From NCBI RefSeq assembly GCF_004362865.1, contig NZ_SNYI01000001.1:992001-1056000 (forward strand): DNA of 64,000 nucleotides. Reading direction: 5' to 3'. A program made the translations under genes and the position numbers. The DNA is from Zeaxanthinibacter enoshimensis. Its GTDB lineage: Bacteria; Bacteroidota; Bacteroidia; Flavobacteriales; Flavobacteriaceae. This document shows, piece by piece, positions 28,299 to 36,522 of this stretch (position 1 is its first letter; every line of letters begins with the position of its first letter). The notes below the pieces were generated by a model, which saw only the letters and a list, made by a program, of their open reading frames with translations, did no database searches and was not told where the DNA came from.

Positions 28299-29261
28299 TC
28301 AGCTGAGGTCTTCAAAGAAATTTATAGACCTTTTTTCAGAATAAGTAATATTCTGCTCGCCGTAAAAACCTACATGTCCCCCGTAACCGGGAGTTTCCAG
28401 GTATAAGGCCGGGTTTATCCGGGCTATATCAAAAGGATAGCAGGCATTGCCAAGGAAGGAATCGTCCTTTGCGTTAATGATCAACGCTGGCAGGTGAATA
28501 TTCGGTAAAAACTGCAGTGCACTGCATTGCTCATAATAATCCTCTGCGTCCTTAAAGCCATGGGCTACACTGGTGTACAGGTCATCAAAATCCTTGAGAT
28601 TCCTTATCCGTTTCAGTAATCTGTCCGGAAGTTCTTCCGGGAACATTTTTTGCTTCTCCTTTAGTTTCCGGACCAGGTGCTTCAGGAAACGGCGGGCATA
28701 CAGGTAATTCTCCCTGGAAAGCAATCTTTTCAGCGATTCATGCAGGTCACAGGGAACAGAGACACCAACGGCGGCTTTCAGCTGGGGTGGAAGATTGCGG
28801 CCTTCCCCCAGGTACTTCATGGCCATATTACCGCCCAGGCTAAAACCTTTTATATACAATTCGCTGTAATCTTTGGTTCCAAGGATATGCTGTATCACCG
28901 CATGAAGGTCTTCCGTAGCGCCCGAATGATAGGAGCGGAACAGCTTGTTGGTCTCCCCGCTGCAACCCCTGAAGTTTACAGCGCAGGCATCGTAGCCGGC
29001 CTTATTGAAGGCCCGTGCACTTCCTGTAATATAGGGGCGTTGCGCATTCCCTTCCAGGCCATGGAGCAGGATCACAACCTTATGGGTTGGGGAATCACTA
29101 TAACTCCAGTCGAGATCTATGAAATCACTGTCCCACAGCTGGACTCGCTCCCGCTCCTGATCCAAACCCCGCACCCGGCGGAACAGCCCGTGGTAGATAG
29201 TAGCCAGGTGACCGCTCCTGAACAGGAAAGGTGGTGTGTATTCTACAGGGATATGGGGCAT
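28299..29261 (-). CDS. Alpha/beta hydrolase, YheT family
   Basis: A 320-residue alpha/beta hydrolase. The nucleophile elbow is IKGFSLGGNMAMKYLGE (G-x-S-x-G, Ser near residue 143), the oxyanion strand is VILLHGLEGNAQRPYI, and the final His is in GYGGHVGFYG. The NFRGCSGE block is typical of the YheT/Abhd1-3 subfamily. It starts directly after the stop of the upstream flavoprotein gene (stop at 29262-29264, start ATG at 29261 on the minus strand), so it is translated from the same transcript. Substrate unknown; family members are esterase-like. Confidence 0.88.
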   Translation of the reverse strand: MPHIPVEYTPPFLFRSGHLATIYHGLFRRVRGLDQERERVQLWDSDFIDLDWSYSDSPTHKVVILLHGLEGNAQRPYITGSARAFNKAGYDACAVNFRGCSGETNKLFRSYHSGATEDLHAVIQHILGTKDYSELYIKGFSLGGNMAMKYLGEGRNLPPQLKAAVGVSVPCDLHESLKRLLSRENYLYARRFLKHLVRKLKEKQKMFPEELPDRLLKRIRNLKDFDDLYTSVAHGFKDAEDYYEQCSALQFLPNIHLPALIINAKDDSFLGNACYPFDIARINPALYLETPGYGGHVGFYGEQNITYSEKRSINFFEDLS

Positions 29262-30242
29262 TTACAGGTCTTTAGGGTATGTATGTAGTAAAGCGGCCTG
29301 GGATTCAACGGCCTCTTTGAATTCTTTTTTAAGTAGTTCAACAAGTTCAGCTACAGGTAGTACATCATCAATGGTGGCTACTCCCTGCCCCGCAGACCAG
29401 ATCGTTTTCCAGGCTTTGGCTTCAGTATCCAGTTCTTTGCCAAAATCTATTTTACTCCCCTTTTTTAAATCATCTTCAGATAAACCCGCCGCTTTAAGGC
29501 TTGGGGCAAGAAAATTAGCGTAAACCCCGGATACCGCTGCTGTATAAACGACATCACTCGCACCTGCTTCTACGATCATCTCCCGGTATGCCTCCGGGGC
29601 ATTACTCTCGCTGGTGTTGATAAACCGGGTGCCCATATAGGCCAGGTCGGCTCCCATCTGCATGGCCGAAGCGACATCCCGCCCGGTACTGATACAGCCT
29701 GACAGTAATATGGTCTTTTTAAAGAACTGCCTGACCTCCGCAACCAGGGTCATAGGATTGATGGTACCGGCGTGTCCGCCGGCTCCTGCTGCGACCAGGA
29801 TAAGTCCGTCTACGCCCGCACCGGCAGCTTTTTCTGCATGCCGTTTCTTGATGACATCGTGGAATACAAGTCCACCGTAACTATGCACGGCATCAACTAC
29901 CTGCGACACTGCCCCCAGGGAAGTAATAACCAGGGGTACTTTATGCTTGATACATAATTCCAGGTCGGCCTGTAAACGGGGATTGCTTTGGTGCACTATA
30001 AGGTTTACCCCGAATGGAGCAGCCTTCTTCCCGCTTTCCTTCTCATACTGTGCCAAAGCTTCCTTGATCTCGATCAGCCATTCCTCGAATCCCTCGCTGC
30101 TTCGCTGGTTCAAAGCCGGGAAGGTGCCGACGATTCCCTGTTTACAGCACGAAATGACCAGTGCGGGATTAGAGATCAGGAACATAGGTGCGGCAACTAC
30201 CGGGAGCGATAGTGTTTGCAGGAAGTCGGGTTTGTCTTGCAT
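29262..30242 (-). CDS. Nitronate monooxygenase-like NAD(P)H flavin oxidoreductase
   Basis: A 326-residue TIM-barrel FMN protein: SLPVVAAPMFLISNPALV at the start, VNLIVHQSN, then AAGAGGHAGTINPM in the phosphate-binding half and LLSGCISTGRDVASAMQMGADLAYMGTRFI near the end, all typical of the 2-nitropropane dioxygenase / YrpB group. Start at ATG 30242; 33 residues upstream in frame are unconserved and overlap a likely divergent promoter (30305-30312). Operon with the YheT-like hydrolase (stop and start abut). Confidence 0.88.
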   Translation of the reverse strand: MQDKPDFLQTLSLPVVAAPMFLISNPALVISCCKQGIVGTFPALNQRSSEGFEEWLIEIKEALAQYEKESGKKAAPFGVNLIVHQSNPRLQADLELCIKHKVPLVITSLGAVSQVVDAVHSYGGLVFHDVIKKRHAEKAAGAGVDGLILVAAGAGGHAGTINPMTLVAEVRQFFKKTILLSGCISTGRDVASAMQMGADLAYMGTRFINTSESNAPEAYREMIVEAGASDVVYTAAVSGVYANFLAPSLKAAGLSEDDLKKGSKIDFGKELDTEAKAWKTIWSAGQGVATIDDVLPVAELVELLKKEFKEAVESQAALLHTYPKDL

Positions 30243-30304
30243 GGGAATATGGTTAATGGATAAAAATACGCTAATTTTTTGTGGCCTAAAACTGTGGTCC
30301 TCTC

Positions 30305-30312
30305 CAAAACTA
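30305..30312 (-). promoter_or_regulatory. -7 promoter box (TAGTTTTG on minus strand) for flavoprotein gene
   Basis: Plus strand CAAAACTA, the reverse complement of TAnnTTTG. It lies about 63 bases upstream of the ATG at 30242 and 3 bases from the plus-strand box at 30316-30323. Confidence 0.45.
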
Positions 30313-30315
30313 TGG

Positions 30316-30323
30316 TATTTTTG
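30316..30323 (+). promoter_or_regulatory. -7 promoter box TATTTTTG for thioesterase gene
   Basis: TAnnTTTG match 38 bases upstream of ATG 30362, back-to-back with the divergent box for the minus-strand gene. No clear -33 TTG at the usual distance. Confidence 0.45.
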
Positions 30324-30361
30324 GAAATAGTATGCATGCATAATAAAAAAATAGCTTTTCT

Positions 30362-30838
30362 ATGTACCTGAAAGAATTTGAAGTCCGCTGGAGTGATGTC
30401 GATGCCAACCGCCACCTGGCTAATTCGGCCTTCGTAAATTATATGAGTCACACCCGTATGGGTTTCCTGATGGAGATGGGCTTTAACCATAAGACAATGG
30501 CTGAGCGCTCGCTCGGACCGGTGGTACTCTATGAACATATCTATTACTTTAAAGAGGTCTTTCCCGGTAAACCGATCAGGGTATCCCTGGAAATTGTCGG
30601 GATGAGTGAGGATGGGATGTTCTTTGAGTTCTACCATAACTTTTACGATGAAAAAGGGAGGCACCTGGCTCACGGAGAAATGATGGGAGCCTGGATAGAC
30701 CTGCAGAAAAGAAGCCTGACGGCTTTACCAACGGACCTGTTAGAGACCTTTAATTCATTTGAAAAGTCGGGTGAATTCCGGACCCTTACTAAAGAGGATA
30801 CCCGTGCCCATGGCAAATTTCCTAAAGACCTGGCTTAG
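30362..30838 (+). CDS. Acyl-CoA/ACP thioesterase, hotdog (4HBT) fold
   Basis: A 158-residue protein of the 4-hydroxybenzoyl-CoA thioesterase group. The N-terminus VRWSDVDANRHLANSAFVNYM contains the catalytic Asp and the following H-x-x-N-S pattern; RMGFLMEMGF is the long hotdog helix. It should hydrolyse an acyl-thioester in the cytoplasm; chain preference unknown. Its last 17 bases overlap the convergent EamA transporter gene. Confidence 0.85.
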   Translation: MYLKEFEVRWSDVDANRHLANSAFVNYMSHTRMGFLMEMGFNHKTMAERSLGPVVLYEHIYYFKEVFPGKPIRVSLEIVGMSEDGMFFEFYHNFYDEKGRHLAHGEMMGAWIDLQKRSLTALPTDLLETFNSFEKSGEFRTLTKEDTRAHGKFPKDLA

Positions 30839-31715
30839 GGCGTTTGCTGGCAAGGTAAACACCGAGTAATACCAGGCAGGCGGCCAGAACCTTCAGTAAG
30901 GTCAGCTGGTCTTTTCCACTGGCAACGGCGTAAAGTATCCCGATCAATGGCTGAACATAGACAAAGGCACTGACTGTACTCGCCTTGAGTTGGGTAAGCG
31001 CAAAAGCATTGAAGAGGTAAGTACAGAAGGTAGTTCCCAGCACTACGAATCCCAGCTTCCAGATCGCATCCCAGGGAAGGGTGGTCCATTCAACTGCGAT
31101 AAACTGGCTCCAGCCAAAAGGCAGATTGATGAAAATGGCGATCAGGAAGAGCCATTTCAGTAGGGTAAAGGGGTGATATTTACCGATCAGTTTTTTTACC
31201 AGGATCAGGTACAACCCGTAAAATGTAGCATTCAATAGAAAGAGCAGGTTCCCCAGCGGGATATTTGGCGCATCCTGTCTCAGCTCCCCGCCGTAAAGGA
31301 CCAGGATAAGCGCGCCAACCAGGCCAATCCCGATTCCCAAAGCTCGCAATTTGTAGATCTTCTCCTGGATCAGGAAGGCAGATAACAGCACTACGATGAT
31401 CGGGGTAGTGGTTACCAGCACACTGCTGTTGATAGGGGTGGATAGCTCCAGGCCGGAAAAGAAAGCCAGCATGTTGATCACCATCCCGCAGATAGCACAT
31501 ACCAGGACCCGTCCCCAGTCTTTCTTTTCAATGCGTTCCCTGGGTGCGAGGAAGGATATTGCCCAAAAGAGTATAGTTGCACCAATAACCCTTAGCAGCA
31601 CAAATCCCATAGGCTGGATATGGCCGGGCATCACTCCTTTGGCGATGGTATGGTTTACCCCGTAAATGGCCGTTGCCCCCAGAGCGGCCATGATGGCCAG
31701 GGTTCGGCGATTCAA
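30822..31715 (-). CDS. EamA/DMT family transporter
   Basis: A 297-residue membrane protein with ten hydrophobic segments in two EamA repeats. Each repeat opens with the family pattern (AALGATAIYGVNHTIAKGVMPG in the first, GNLLFLLNATFYGLYLILVKKL in the second). It exports or imports small metabolites; the substrate cannot be read from sequence. It overlaps the ArsC/Spx-like gene upstream by 4 bases (ATGA-type), showing translational coupling, and overlaps the convergent thioesterase gene by 17 bases. Confidence 0.88.
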   Translation of the reverse strand: MNRRTLAIMAALGATAIYGVNHTIAKGVMPGHIQPMGFVLLRVIGATILFWAISFLAPRERIEKKDWGRVLVCAICGMVINMLAFFSGLELSTPINSSVLVTTTPIIVVLLSAFLIQEKIYKLRALGIGIGLVGALILVLYGGELRQDAPNIPLGNLLFLLNATFYGLYLILVKKLIGKYHPFTLLKWLFLIAIFINLPFGWSQFIAVEWTTLPWDAIWKLGFVVLGTTFCTYLFNAFALTQLKASTVSAFVYVQPLIGILYAVASGKDQLTLLKVLAACLVLLGVYLASKRPKPGL

Positions 31716-32065
31716 GAACCCAGGTATTCTTTGGCCTCGGCCACGGTTTTTTTGCTGTTCCCGATGAAGATGTGGTCATTACCCGCAATGACCGGACGTT
31801 TAAGAAAGGTATAATGCTCCAGTAATAGTTGCCTGTATTCCTCTTCCCCTAATTCCTGCTTATTCAGCCCCCTTTCCTTATATAATCTCGCCCGTTTGTT
31901 GAACAAGGATTCATAACTTCCTGCCAGCGCGTGCAATTCTTTTAACTGGGAACCGGAAACGGGTTCGGTTTTTATATCCTGCAATCGGTATCCTTCCGGC
32001 TTACCGATTTCACCTTGGATCCTTTTACAGGTGTCACATGTACTGAGATGGAAAATAGTGTTCAT
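31712..32065 (-). CDS. ArsC/Spx/YffB-like thioredoxin-fold protein
   Basis: A 117-residue protein of the arsenate-reductase-like family. It has the CDTC motif at residues 10-13, where ArsC/Spx proteins carry C-x-x-C or C-x-x-S. The typical RPV block is KRPVIAGNDHIFIG. Likely a glutathione- or thioredoxin-dependent oxidoreductase or a YffB-like protein of unknown target; a real arsenate role is not implied. The EamA gene overlaps its end by 4 bases and is likely in the same operon. Confidence 0.85.
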   Translation of the reverse strand: MNTIFHLSTCDTCKRIQGEIGKPEGYRLQDIKTEPVSGSQLKELHALAGSYESLFNKRARLYKERGLNKQELGEEEYRQLLLEHYTFLKRPVIAGNDHIFIGNSKKTVAEAKEYLGS

Positions 32066-32108
32066 ACCGCACTGGGTTATTTAAATACTTGCCTGTTTGG
32101 ATAAAAGG

Positions 32109-32116
32109 CAAAACTA
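32109..32116 (-). promoter_or_regulatory. -7 promoter box (TAGTTTTG on minus strand) for arsC-like/EamA operon
   Basis: Plus strand CAAAACTA, the reverse complement of the -7 box, 44 bases upstream of the ArsC-like ATG. Confidence 0.5.
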
Positions 32117-32179
32117 GGACATATCCTGAAACCAGGGACCCGGCATAATCAATTATTTCTATGTTTTTACGGCCTTGTC

Positions 32180-32926
32180 CTATGAGGAGCGAAACCGTGG
32201 TTTCAGGTATTCCCTCACCTCGTCCATGGACAGCAGAAGAATTACACGGCCATCGGCATAGGAGGCAACTTCGTATTCGTTGTAGAGCAGGGTGAGGCCC
32301 TTCTCAGATAAGCCAATATTCTCCGGGAGGTAGAACTGATCATCACTGAACATAAATCCTGTACTGTTTATAGCCTCATCGGCAGGGATGTCTTCCTGCT
32401 GCCGGAAACGCGCCTCGGCAAAATTTTTGAATGCCTCTTCATCGCTAAACAGTTCCCCCGGTTCTAGCTCGGTTCCTTTTTCACGGTCAAAATTCAGGAG
32501 CCTGGTAACCTGGTAGCCGTGTGCCCCTCCGGTAAACATGTTGGCTTCCATGGCAATACTGACCAGTCCCGGGTCCTGGTAGGTCACCTCTGCCCGGATG
32601 ATGGCTTTCCACCCTGCCATTTCATCATCAAATTTTTCACGCAGTTCCCTGTAGTCTTTCTCGAAAGCGTCCATGGCTTCTTCTACGGAAGCGGCCTGTC
32701 CCGTTTCGCCGTAGGTGAGCAGGGATATGATCTCTTCCCTTAATGCCGCGTTGATCGTTTTTACAGATTTCTCTGAACCCATGGCTTCCGGGATAGTGAT
32801 ATTCACCTCCGGACAATCTTTACATTCCTGGCTGTTAATTTCGGTCGGCTCAAAGAAAAGGGTTTCCTCCTCGGAACAGGAGATCAGTAAGAAAAGCAGG
32901 CTGCTTAGCACTAAAATATATTTCAT
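32180..32926 (-). CDS. DUF3298/DUF4163-type lipoprotein (RsiV-like fold)
   Basis: A 248-residue lipoprotein (signal ending FLLISC, Cys17, followed by SEEE). The C-terminal half shows the DUF3298/RsiV block: NMFTGGAHGYQVTRLLNFD, then LFSDEEAFKNFAEARF, FYLPENIGLSEKGLTLLYNEYEVASYADG. The N-terminal part has the conserved pattern of the companion DUF4163 region. In other bacteria this fold binds lysozyme or peptidoglycan-related ligands in anti-sigma factors; this copy has no anti-sigma domain. Single gene, divergent from the cystathionine synthase gene. Confidence 0.82.
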   Translation of the reverse strand: MKYILVLSSLLFLLISCSEEETLFFEPTEINSQECKDCPEVNITIPEAMGSEKSVKTINAALREEIISLLTYGETGQAASVEEAMDAFEKDYRELREKFDDEMAGWKAIIRAEVTYQDPGLVSIAMEANMFTGGAHGYQVTRLLNFDREKGTELEPGELFSDEEAFKNFAEARFRQQEDIPADEAINSTGFMFSDDQFYLPENIGLSEKGLTLLYNEYEVASYADGRVILLLSMDEVREYLKPRFRSS

Positions 32927-32970
32927 GGATAAGGTCTTAACGCACCGGCGAAGCTACAAATTCATTTTCA

Positions 32971-33001
32971 TTGGTTTCTAGGAAAGATAACGATACTTTT
33001 G
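32971..33001 (+). promoter_or_regulatory. Full -33/-7 promoter for cystathionine synthase gene
   Basis: TTG at 32971-32973, 20-base spacer, then TACTTTTG at 32994-33001: a textbook Bacteroidota promoter. The predicted start of transcription is ~12 bases before the ATG at 33021, leaving no room for a riboswitch. Confidence 0.75.
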
Positions 33002-33020
33002 TATTCCAAATTTAGGAAGT

Positions 33021-34175
33021 ATGAGCAATAAAGACCTGAGATTTAACAGTAAGACGATACACGGCGGGCAATCCCCCGACAAGGCATATGGCGCGGTAAT
33101 GCCCCCTATCTACCAGACCTCCACTTACGCCCAGAGTACACCGGGCGGTCACCAGGGATTCGAGTATTCCCGGAGTGGTAACCCTACAAGGGCAGCACTG
33201 GAAGCCTCCCTTGCAAGTATAGAAAACGGGAATTACGGGCTGGCTTTCGGCAGTGGCCTTGCAGCCATTGATGCCGTGATGAAGCTGATGAAACCAGGTG
33301 ATGAGATTGTTTCAACGAACGACTTATACGGTGGCAGCTACCGCCTTTTCAAAAAGGTATTTGAGGATTTTGGCCTGAAGTTCCACTTCGTGGGGATGCA
33401 GGACGTGGCAGCCGTGGAAGAAAAGATCAATGAGAATACCAGGTTGTTATGGGTTGAAACCCCGACCAACCCCATGATGAATGTGATCGATATTGAAGCC
33501 ATGGCGGCCCTTGCTGAAAAACATAAACTGCTGCTTGCTGTAGATAATACTTTCGCTACTCCTTACCTACAGCTACCGCTGGACCTGGGTGCGGACATAG
33601 TGATGCATTCGGCTACCAAGTACCTCGGGGGCCATAGCGATGTTGTTGTAGGCGCCCTGGTGGTAAAGGATAAGGAGCTTGCCGATAAACTTTACTTTCT
33701 ACAGAACGCCAGTGGAGCCGTGTGTGGTCCGATGGATAGTTTCCTGACACTAAGAGGGATAAAGACCCTGCATGTGCGGATGCAGCGTCACTGCGAGAAC
33801 GGCAGGATCGTCGCCGAGTACCTCAAGGCTCACCCGGCGATTGAAAAAGTATACTGGCCCGGTTTTGAAGATCACCCTAACCATGACGTTGCTGCCAGGC
33901 AGATGCGCGATTTTGGCGGGATGGTCTCCTTTGTGCCCAAAGGCAGTTCCTATGATGCGGCTATAGCCATAGTGGAAAAACTTAAAGTCTTTACCCTTGC
34001 GGAATCCCTTGGAGGAGTGGAGAGTCTTGCAGGTCACCCGGCCAGTATGACGCATGCCAGTATCCCGAAAGAGGAGCGTGAGAAAAGTGGGGTCGTGGAC
34101 TCCCTGATCCGCCTAAGCGTGGGAATTGAAGATGCTGCAGACCTGGTCGCCGATCTTGAACAGGCTATCGGCTGA
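33021..34175 (+). CDS. metB: Cystathionine gamma-synthase/lyase (PLP enzyme)
   Basis: A 384-residue Cys/Met-metabolism PLP enzyme. It shows [15 protein letters not shown] (cofactor phosphate site), [28 protein letters not shown] and the PLP lysine in [19 protein letters not shown], then [19 protein letters not shown]. It joins cysteine and an activated homoserine to give cystathionine, or cleaves it; gamma-synthase versus gamma-lyase cannot be separated by eye, so the symbol is tentative. Single gene with a clear promoter. It starts at ATG 33021 with the family-typical K-T-I-H-G-G-Q N-terminus. Confidence 0.92.
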   Translation: MSNKDLRFNSKTIHGGQSPDKAYGAVMPPIYQTSTYAQSTPGGHQGFEYSRSGNPTRAALEASLASIENGNYGLAFGSGLAAIDAVMKLMKPGDEIVSTNDLYGGSYRLFKKVFEDFGLKFHFVGMQDVAAVEEKINENTRLLWVETPTNPMMNVIDIEAMAALAEKHKLLLAVDNTFATPYLQLPLDLGADIVMHSATKYLGGHSDVVVGALVVKDKELADKLYFLQNASGAVCGPMDSFLTLRGIKTLHVRMQRHCENGRIVAEYLKAHPAIEKVYWPGFEDHPNHDVAARQMRDFGGMVSFVPKGSSYDAAIAIVEKLKVFTLAESLGGVESLAGHPASMTHASIPKEEREKSGVVDSLIRLSVGIEDAADLVADLEQAIG

Positions 34176-34365
34176 TCCTCAGTGGGAACAAATTGTCAAA
34201 TTTTTAAAAAAAGCAGGGGTAAAATATTTAAATAGCATAATTTAGCGCTGAAATTGCTATATATTGAATAATATTAAAAATATCCCTGTTTTAAGAGGTT
34301 CTGTCCATAGCAGAGCTGTTGCATGAAGCCGGGACTGAACCAATTACATTAATTAAGCATATAAT

Positions 34366-35709
34366 ATGGAAGCGAAAATCAAAGCTTTTATGGATGAGGT
34401 GATCAGTCGGAATGGGCATGAGCCGGAATTCATCCAGGCAGTACAGGAAGTAGCCGAGACGGTGATCCCATACATTGCAAAACACGAAATTTACAATGGC
34501 AAAAACATCCTGCTCCGGATGGTAGAACCCGAGCGCCTGATCTCTTTCAGGGTAGCATGGGTTGATGATAACGGGGATATCCACGTAAACCGTGGCTACC
34601 GTATCCAGATGAACTCGGCCATCGGACCTTACAAAGGGGGATTACGTTTTCACCCTTCGGTGAACGCCAGTATTCTTAAATTCCTTGCCTTTGAGCAGGT
34701 TTTTAAGAACAGCCTCACCACCCTGCCAATGGGTGGAGGAAAAGGAGGATCAGATTTTGATCCCAAGGGAAAATCTGATGACGAGGTAATGCGATTCTGT
34801 CATGCTTTTATGACCGAGTTATGCCGCCATATCGGTCCTAATACAGATGTGCCTGCAGGGGATATCGGTGTAGGTGCCAGGGAGATCGGTTTCCTGTTCG
34901 GAATGTATAAGAAGATCAGGAATGAATTCACCGGGGTGCTTACCGGGAAAGGTCTTTCCTGGGGAGGATCCAAGATCCGCCCGGAAGCTACAGGTTATGG
35001 TACCGTGTATTTCGCCCAGAATATGCTGAAAACAAGAGGTGAGGATATTAAGGACAAAGATGTCGTGATTTCCGGTTCAGGGAACGTGGCCCAGTTTGCT
35101 GCCGAAAAAGTATTACAGCTTGGGGGGAAAGTGCTTACCCTTTCCGATTCCGGTGGATATATCTATGATGCAGATGGAATAGACGAGGAAAAACTGGCGT
35201 ATGTTATGGATCTTAAGAATAACAAACGCGGAAGGATCTCTGAATATGTAGATAAATACCCGAAAGCTACCTTCCATAAAGGTGGTTCACCATGGGAGGT
35301 GAAATGTCATATTGCACTTCCTTGTGCTACCCAGAACGAACTGGATGGGAACGATGCCAAAGCATTGCTTGAGAATGGCTGTGTATGTGTTGCTGAAGGA
35401 GCTAACATGCCATCCACTCCTGAGGCTATCCATGCTTTCCACGAAGCGAAAATATTATTTGCACCTGGGAAGGCATCCAATGCAGGGGGTGTTGCCACTT
35501 CCGGACTGGAAATGTCGCAGAACTCACTGCGAATCAGCTGGACCCGTGAAGAAGTGGACGAGAGACTGAAAGGAATTATGAAAGATATCCATGATTCCTG
35601 TACTGCTTTCGGTACAGAAGAAGATGGATATTGTAACTACGTGAAAGGAGCAAACATTGCCGGTTTTGTTAAAGTTGCCGACGCAATGCTCGCCCAGGGG
35701 GTGATCTGA
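34366..35709 (+). CDS. gdhA: NADP-specific glutamate dehydrogenase
   Basis: A 447-residue hexameric-type enzyme. Key blocks: GPYKGGLRFHPSVNASILKFLAFEQ (glutamate-binding), GGGKGGSDFDPKGKSDDEV with the active-site lysine, NTDVPAGDIGVGAREIGFLFG, and the coenzyme domain SGSGNVAQFAAEKV. Length and the DPKGKSD block are those of the NADP-dependent, assimilatory branch: 2-oxoglutarate plus ammonia to glutamate in the cytoplasm. A terminator follows 26 bases after the stop. The 190-base upstream region is AT-rich and shows no clear promoter box. Confidence 0.95.
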   Translation: MEAKIKAFMDEVISRNGHEPEFIQAVQEVAETVIPYIAKHEIYNGKNILLRMVEPERLISFRVAWVDDNGDIHVNRGYRIQMNSAIGPYKGGLRFHPSVNASILKFLAFEQVFKNSLTTLPMGGGKGGSDFDPKGKSDDEVMRFCHAFMTELCRHIGPNTDVPAGDIGVGAREIGFLFGMYKKIRNEFTGVLTGKGLSWGGSKIRPEATGYGTVYFAQNMLKTRGEDIKDKDVVISGSGNVAQFAAEKVLQLGGKVLTLSDSGGYIYDADGIDEEKLAYVMDLKNNKRGRISEYVDKYPKATFHKGGSPWEVKCHIALPCATQNELDGNDAKALLENGCVCVAEGANMPSTPEAIHAFHEAKILFAPGKASNAGGVATSGLEMSQNSLRISWTREEVDERLKGIMKDIHDSCTAFGTEEDGYCNYVKGANIAGFVKVADAMLAQGVI

Positions 35710-35735
35710 TCCAATAAATCGTAATAAATGCATAA

Positions 35736-35758
35736 GGCCGGGGATTCCCGGCCTTTTT
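35736..35758 (+). terminator. Rho-independent terminator after gdhA
   Basis: GGCCGGGGATTCCCGGCC forms a strong stem (7-8 bp), followed by TTTTTT. Confidence 0.9.
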
Positions 35759-35775
35759 TGTGCATGGTGTTTGTT

Positions 35776-35783
35776 TATATTTG
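35776..35783 (+). promoter_or_regulatory. -7 promoter box TATATTTG for recO
   Basis: Exact TAnnTTTG, 19 bases before the chosen ATG at 35803 and just after the gdhA terminator, indicating that recO has its own promoter. Confidence 0.6.
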
Positions 35784-35802
35784 CCTTTCTGATCCGAAGA
35801 CT

Positions 35803-36522
35803 ATGCAGGTCACCACCAAAGCTATTGTTCTTTCCTCCCTTAAATACGGCGACAGCAGTTTGATCGTAAAAGCTTTCACGGAATCTGACGGCCTGAAAAC
35901 TTATCTGCTTAAAGGGGTGTTATCCTCCCGTAAAGCAAAGATTAAAGCAGCCTATTTTCAGCCCCTGATGCAACTGGAAATTGTGGCTTACCACAAGAAC
36001 AAAGGCACCCTGGAACATCTGAAAGAGGTACATGTAGCCTATCCTTACGAGAGCCTGCATACCCGTATGGACAAAAGTGCCATCTGCCAGTTTCTGGCAG
36101 AAGTCCTGGTGCACAGCCTTCAGGAAGAAGAAGAGAATGTCCCGCTTTTCAATTATCTCCAGGCCTCGCTGCAGTGGCTGGATACCCATGAACAAGCGGC
36201 GAATTTTCACCTGCTTTTTTTGCTCGAATTAAGTCGGTATCTCGGTTTCTACCCGGACACCACAGCGGATGAATACCCGTATTTTGACCTTGTGGAAGGC
36301 CTCTTTCTCCGGGACGCTACCGGGAACCTCCTTTTGTCAGGAGATGAATTATCTCATTTTAAAGCCCTCTTAGGCATAAATTTTGATGCACTTCCAGAGA
36401 TAAAACTAACAAAAACCGAACGAAAGGATCTGCTGCAAATTCTCTTACAGTATTTTGAAATACATTTGCACGGATTCCGAAAACCCAAGTCGCTTGCTAT
36501 ACTCAATGAAGTTTTCAGTTAA
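35803..36522 (+). CDS. recO: DNA repair protein RecO
   Basis: A 239-residue RecO. The N-terminal OB-fold block is KAIVLSSLKYGDSSLIVKAFTESDGLKTYLLKG, followed by the helical C-terminal half. It has no cysteine-based zinc motif; many RecO proteins lack it. It helps RecR load RecA in the cytoplasm. The start is ATG 35803, the expected N-terminus of the family (MQVTTKAIVL) and just after a -7 box; the frame extends to 35728 but overlaps the terminator. The downstream TonB receptor start (36506) lies inside the end of this gene. Confidence 0.93.
   Translation: MQVTTKAIVLSSLKYGDSSLIVKAFTESDGLKTYLLKGVLSSRKAKIKAAYFQPLMQLEIVAYHKNKGTLEHLKEVHVAYPYESLHTRMDKSAICQFLAEVLVHSLQEEEENVPLFNYLQASLQWLDTHEQAANFHLLFLLELSRYLGFYPDTTADEYPYFDLVEGLFLRDATGNLLLSGDELSHFKALLGINFDALPEIKLTKTERKDLLQILLQYFEIHLHGFRKPKSLAILNEVFS

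Noticed and set aside
28677-29288. A 203-codon plus-strand frame opposite the YheT-like hydrolase
   Set aside because: Shadow of the coding frame; composition unlike a protein.
30822-30838. Convergent gene overlap (and 45629-45647) as an unusual feature
   Set aside because: Short 3' overlaps are common in compact genomes and both genes are intact.
34176-34365. Possible riboswitch upstream of gdhA
   Set aside because: AT-rich, only a weak hairpin (atagcagagctgttgc region); no recognisable conserved core.
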